Below are positions 60,289 through 64,000 of a DNA stretch of 64,000 nucleotides, piece by piece. Both the position numbers and the translations under genes were made by a program. Source of the stretch: Spirometra erinaceieuropaei (lineage: Eukaryota > Platyhelminthes > Cestoda > Diphyllobothriidea > Diphyllobothriidae); the NCBI GenBank assembly GCA_902702965.1, contig CACRXP010000409.1:49314-113313 (forward strand), read 5' to 3'. Numbering within the stretch: position 1 is the stretch's first letter; the number at the start of each line of letters is the position of its first letter. The notes beneath the pieces are model-generated. The model did not search any database, was not told the DNA's origin, and saw only the letters and a program-made list of their open reading frames with translations.

Positions 60289-61640
60289 CTACTGGGGTAG
60301 CTGTGCAGTCATTCGGATCGGCTCGATCCAGAGGGGAGCGGAATGTCGTTTGACAATCCGGTCTTTGTAGATTGTCAAGTTTTTCTCTCCGTTGGTTTGC
60401 CGTGTTCTCAATTCTAGGACAAGTTCGCGGCGTTTCATTCTCTCGGCAGGTGAGTAGTCCGGCTGAAAAAACACTTCTTTATGGGAATGCTTCAATCGAA
60501 AACGCCTGGAAAGTATTAGTTTCGCCTGCTCATTGCTACCAAGGACGATTTTTAGGGGTCGTGGTCGCGTCTTCGGAGCGGCATTTGTACGGCTACCAAG
60601 ACGAAACGCCTTTAGGACTGTGACATCTTCTGTTGGTTGCAGCATTTCATTGAGGAGTTTCTGGAATTGCTCTAAGTCAGCAGCGAATCGTTCCCTCGGG
60701 GAACTGGCGGAGGACTCTGCGAGGCCCTGAATTATGACACAGTGGTCCTTGTTAAGCATTCCTCTGTTTTCTGCGATTTGGACGTCGTTGGCTGGCCTTA
60801 TTGCCTCGTCGAAGTGGACTGGAGAAGAGGAAGGGGCTGCCATATTGGTATTTATGTCCCCGTGAAGTTCGTCCGCGGATCCTGTTAAGGCATCGTGAAT
60901 AGTTGCACACTGGGATCTATCAACAATACCTCCCATCAGAGGGCTCTGTGGAGAGCTTGACCCCCATGAACTAGAGGCTTCCTCAGCTCGGTTCTTGACT
61001 CTGTTGACATGGGAATTCGCGGTGGCAGCTAATTCCACCCTGGGTCCATAGCCATATGTCTTTGCGCTAATTCATAATCCCTCTAAGTTAGGCTCAGGAA
61101 ATGAGAACACTGTCTGGGAATTATTAAGATTGGGCGTCATCTGCCCCATTACTTCCACTTCTTCCGCTGGCACATTTACATTCGTTTCATTTTCCAACCG
61201 CTTTTCGGGTAAGGCTAATATACTCTCTTTCGTATTCTGGCGACTTTTTCCCTGTGGTGCTAAGTGTCGTCTTCTTCCTCTTATTCTTTTTTTCATCGGA
61301 AGCCACGACTTGATTACTAATAGTAGTTGTCTTATTCACCCCATAATTGCTTTCTGGGGATTCCTTACGCTGGATGGCTCTCGCTCTACTCCGAGTTAGC
61401 CTCTGCGTAGATAACACCGGGCGGTCCTCTGGAGGAACAGTCTTGTGTATAAGTTCCTTCAGATTTCTTACTTCTTCCTCTAGTTGATGCATCTTGTAGG
61501 CTATCGTTTGACAACCATTACATGAATATCCTACCAGATCCTGCGGTGACGAATTAATAAAGCTTTTAACTGAGCTGTCCAGCCGTGCGTCGGTGGTGTA
61601 GGGGTTAGCGGAGCGAGCCCTAGGTTTTGAGGTCCCCGGT
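60289..61640 (-). pseudogene. CR1 ORF1 (RNA-binding protein), one frameshift and one stop
   Basis: The N-terminal part (MHQLEEEVRNLKELI, coiled-coil like) is followed by a basic Lys/Arg stretch. A frameshift lies near 61270-61300, where the frame switches to RRHLAPQGKSRQNTKE, and a TGA lies at 61072. The C-terminal half holds CVIIQGLAESSASS...LNEML, VLKAFRLGSR, RPLKIVLGS, VFFQPDYSPAERMKRRELV and NLTIYKDRIVKR. This order is typical of the RRM-like ORF1 protein of CR1/L1-type LINEs, which coats element RNA. It ends 30 bp before the ORF2 start. Confidence 0.75.
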
Positions 61641-61661
61641 TCAAATCCCAAGTACGCGTTA
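61589..61661 (+). tRNA. tRNA-like sequence at the CR1 5' end
   Basis: On the plus strand it reads an A-box-like TGGTGTAGGGGTTAGCG and a perfect B box GGTTCAAATCC, spaced as in a tRNA, with short GCGT/ACGC terminal pairing. The cloverleaf is incomplete, so I take it as a tRNA pseudogene or SINE head, opposite in orientation to the CR1 element. Confidence 0.45.
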
Positions 61662-61720
61662 CTTTGGAACACTAGTGCAGACTCCAACATTCTGGATAAC
61701 TTTTCTATATACACAAAGAG

Positions 61721-64000
61721 CGTAGACTTAAGTATGAAGGAAAGGCCTTTATGACGATCTTTCGGTAGATTGTAACTTCATTAGCTGAATGGGAAGGTAT
61801 GGTCGAGAAGCTTCCGAGAGCAAAAATTTAGACAAATACTTTGAGGCGATGATGAAACAATGTCTAATAGTAGAAAAGCGACTCAGCCTTTGTAGAAACT
61901 TTGGATAAATTGTTCTTCGGATAATCCGACTTTCTGGGCTTGCAAGTATGAGAAACGAGGAACGCCGAAATCGGAGTTCTGGGAATGCGCTGCAGGAGAC
62001 TAGTTGGGAGGAAGATATTGATTAGTCGGATTCAAGTTTAAATTCCGGCAAGCTCTAAGAGCGTACAGTAAGTCCAAATCTCGGAGTAACTAAATTCCTC
62101 GGAGAGCGAACATTTGAAACCAAATTCGAAACGCGCGCGACATCTGGAATTGCATCTGGTGAATTGCAGCCACGTAATTCGCAGGGTTCCCCGATCTCGT
62201 GCAGCGCCGTAAAAATAATGCATTCCTGTTATCAAAACAACCTTTGGCATGCAAATCAACAGGCATTAATGATTTGGCTATAAACGCCTGAAATGGGATA
62301 AAATTTTAATTATCCGCAGGACAAAAAATTTAACACTGCATGCATTTAGCTAGGTTTGCAAGTTAACGCATACATTTCTACTTCGATCAATTTTGGCCTT
62401 AGTAAAGGCGCTACTTACAACACACATGCAACGCACTATATCACTGTGCATTTAAAGCTTTTCAAAATTGTACATGTACTGAGGGAGTAAAAATATTATT
62501 GACATCATTGTACATTCGATTGAGACAGTCAGCTCTTTCAAATGAATAATTCTACTCAGTCACTAAAAGATATTATCATCGTTATAAATATATTGCCACT
62601 GTTTATGCATCGTTTTTGATGCCGGCGTTGACTAAAAGCCCATCAAAGTGTTCGTAACCAGCTTGTACACCCATAGGAAGGGGTTAACTATATGGAAAAG
62701 AAAGTTGTCGTCTGCAAGATCGTATGTGACAACTGCAACGGAAAAGGACACGACGTTTTGGAATTATTATTACGCAAGACCTCTGGACGCTCCCCATTGT
62801 GTGATAATGTCGTCACTTATGGGTAATTTACTGTAGAAGCAACTTTTGTGACGGCTTTTAAACAGCAACATGTCGCTGCATAACGGAGATAACGATCGAA
62901 AAGATACAGAGACTTGAACCTACACACGAAAGATTAATGTAAAACAGCAAGGTAATCATCTATTACACGCAGACTGATCAATAAGGATCGTAACTTCAAG
63001 AAAGGACTTGAGAAAGAAAATTAGGAATATAGCACACAGACAGGGTGTGTAATTTAAAGAGTGGATATTTACAAGGACAAGCTGAGGTTGAACATGTGTT
63101 CTTACTGTTTGCATAGCTCTGGTTTCTTCCGCTCTGTTTAGAACGCCTCCAAGTGCGCAATATCCTAGTTTTTCGTGTCCGAACAACGGAGTGATGCCTA
63201 TGTAAGGTGTGCGGCATGACAGACGGACGGGTGACTTTATATTTCTGCTTTAGAAAAAATTTAAGCAGTCGCTTAACTGACCAGGCTGCATTTTTCCTCG
63301 GGTTTGGCAAATGCACTTTCATCCACAAGTGCATGCGATTCCGATACCACGATTCAGGTTGGCGTACAATGGCGAGGCATCTGTTGTTCATAAAAAATAG
63401 GATAGTTTTTTTGAGGCTGCTGAATTTGAGTTTGAATGCTTTGTATGTTTATTCGATGACGCTCCTTAGTGGTCACCTAATTGTATTTGAAATGTTGTCA
63501 CCCTTAACGTGCGGTTGTGTACGGGCACTGTACGACGTAGTAGGAAAACCGGACAGTCGATGCCACTCGTAGACTTGAGTGCAATGGAGTATGGTGTGGG
63601 TTTGCTGAGATAAGACGTGGACCAGACATTGAGGATGGACACAGAAAGTTTCACTCGGATGTTGTTTAAGGGAAAAATACACTAGCTAAATTAACTCCAT
63701 GTGAAAGTCTGAGTGAATAACATACCATTGCGTAAGTGCCCAATTAGGCAGAACATACTTATACCTGAAGGATCAGTAGGACATACAACTCTGACTATCT
63801 CTACTACTTAGTAAATGGGTAATTTTGTCATACAGTTGTAACTGTTAGCGCGACGACAGCTAAAATATTGGTTAGATCACAAATGGTAGCCAGGCCCCGT
63901 ATTATATGTGGCTGGGACGTCTGTTTACTGGAGCTATTTTGTGAAATTCCATAATCACATCTAACGCATCTGGCTTCCGTTTTAAGGTTGACGTTATGAT
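61721..64000. other. Unassigned to window end
   Basis: Overlapping ORFs on both strands at 62956-63682 have balanced composition but no recognised motif or splice structure. No gene is called. Confidence 0.3.

Larger units (their letters stand above)
57234..61720 (-). mobile_element. CR1-like LINE, near full length
   Basis: A minus-strand element with ORF1, ORF2 with endonuclease and reverse transcriptase, a 3' UTR of about 200 bp, and a 3' end of short ACTGAT repeats (57234-57250). About 4.4 kb. ORF2 is in one frame with nonsense codons only, so the insertion is fairly young. The 5' end is approximate. Confidence 0.85.

Noticed and set aside
62956..63682. Overlapping ORFs on both strands near the window end
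   Set aside because: No recognisable motif, splice pattern or clear family alignment; a weak HC-x-x-V-Y match was not enough.
1..64000. CRISPR arrays, operons or phage-like gene blocks
   Set aside because: No regular spaced repeats and no bacterial gene organisation; repeats and splice signals are those of an animal genome.

Overview
The window looks like nuclear DNA of a flatworm, most likely a tapeworm of the diphyllobothriid type (Spirometra, Dibothriocephalus or Schistocephalus-like). The evidence is AT-rich sequence, coding exons that are short and far apart with GT/AG borders, and a repeat set of CR1-like and RTE-like LINEs, Penelope-like elements with GIY-YIG endonuclease, and tRNA-derived SINEs. 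The species call is inference; no complete, recognisable housekeeping gene is present.

Left part, 1-15 kb: a Penelope-like 3' fragment (0.86-1.2 kb), a member of a secreted-protein family on the minus strand with its signal-peptide exon (3.26-5.09 kb), a duplicated segment (5.6-6.3 kb), a Penelope-like copy (6.5-7.6 kb), a second family member cut by a SINE (10.54-10.98 kb), the SINE itself, and a nearly full-length but dead RTE LINE (11.4-14.96 kb).

Middle part, 15-36 kb: CR1 3' debris, LINE endonuclease remnants, a decayed family member (21.7-22.1 kb), the second copy of the duplicated segment (24.8-25.4 kb), a near-perfect SINE palindrome (25.8-26.3 kb), a divergent broken family member (27.8-28.3 kb), the only uninterrupted family exon (29.08-29.67 kb), a cluster of Penelope-like pieces arranged head to head (31.7-34.5 kb), and a plus-strand divergent member (35.8-36.2 kb).

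Right part, 36-64 kb: another Penelope-like copy, a 5'-truncated CR1 (39.3-41.6 kb), a possible family fragment (42.5 kb), a clean signal-peptide exon (45.7 kb), a short duplicated segment (47.1 and 49.1 kb), two tandem Kunitz-like exons (53.24-53.59 kb) and a nearly full-length minus-strand CR1 element (57.2-61.7 kb) carrying ORF1 and ORF2.

The most interesting content is the family. Three closely related exons (two of exactly 593 bp, one truncated) and three or four diverged relatives encode a putative secreted protein with six shared cysteines: a short signal-peptide exon ending in phase 1, then one long terminal exon opening in phase 1. I do not recognise it. It appears to be a lineage-specific cluster expanded by duplication and eroded by nonsense mutation, frameshift and SINE insertion. 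The second point of interest is hammerhead-ribozyme-like motifs at the 3' ends of five Penelope-like copies. All assignments come from reading the sequence; none was checked by database search.
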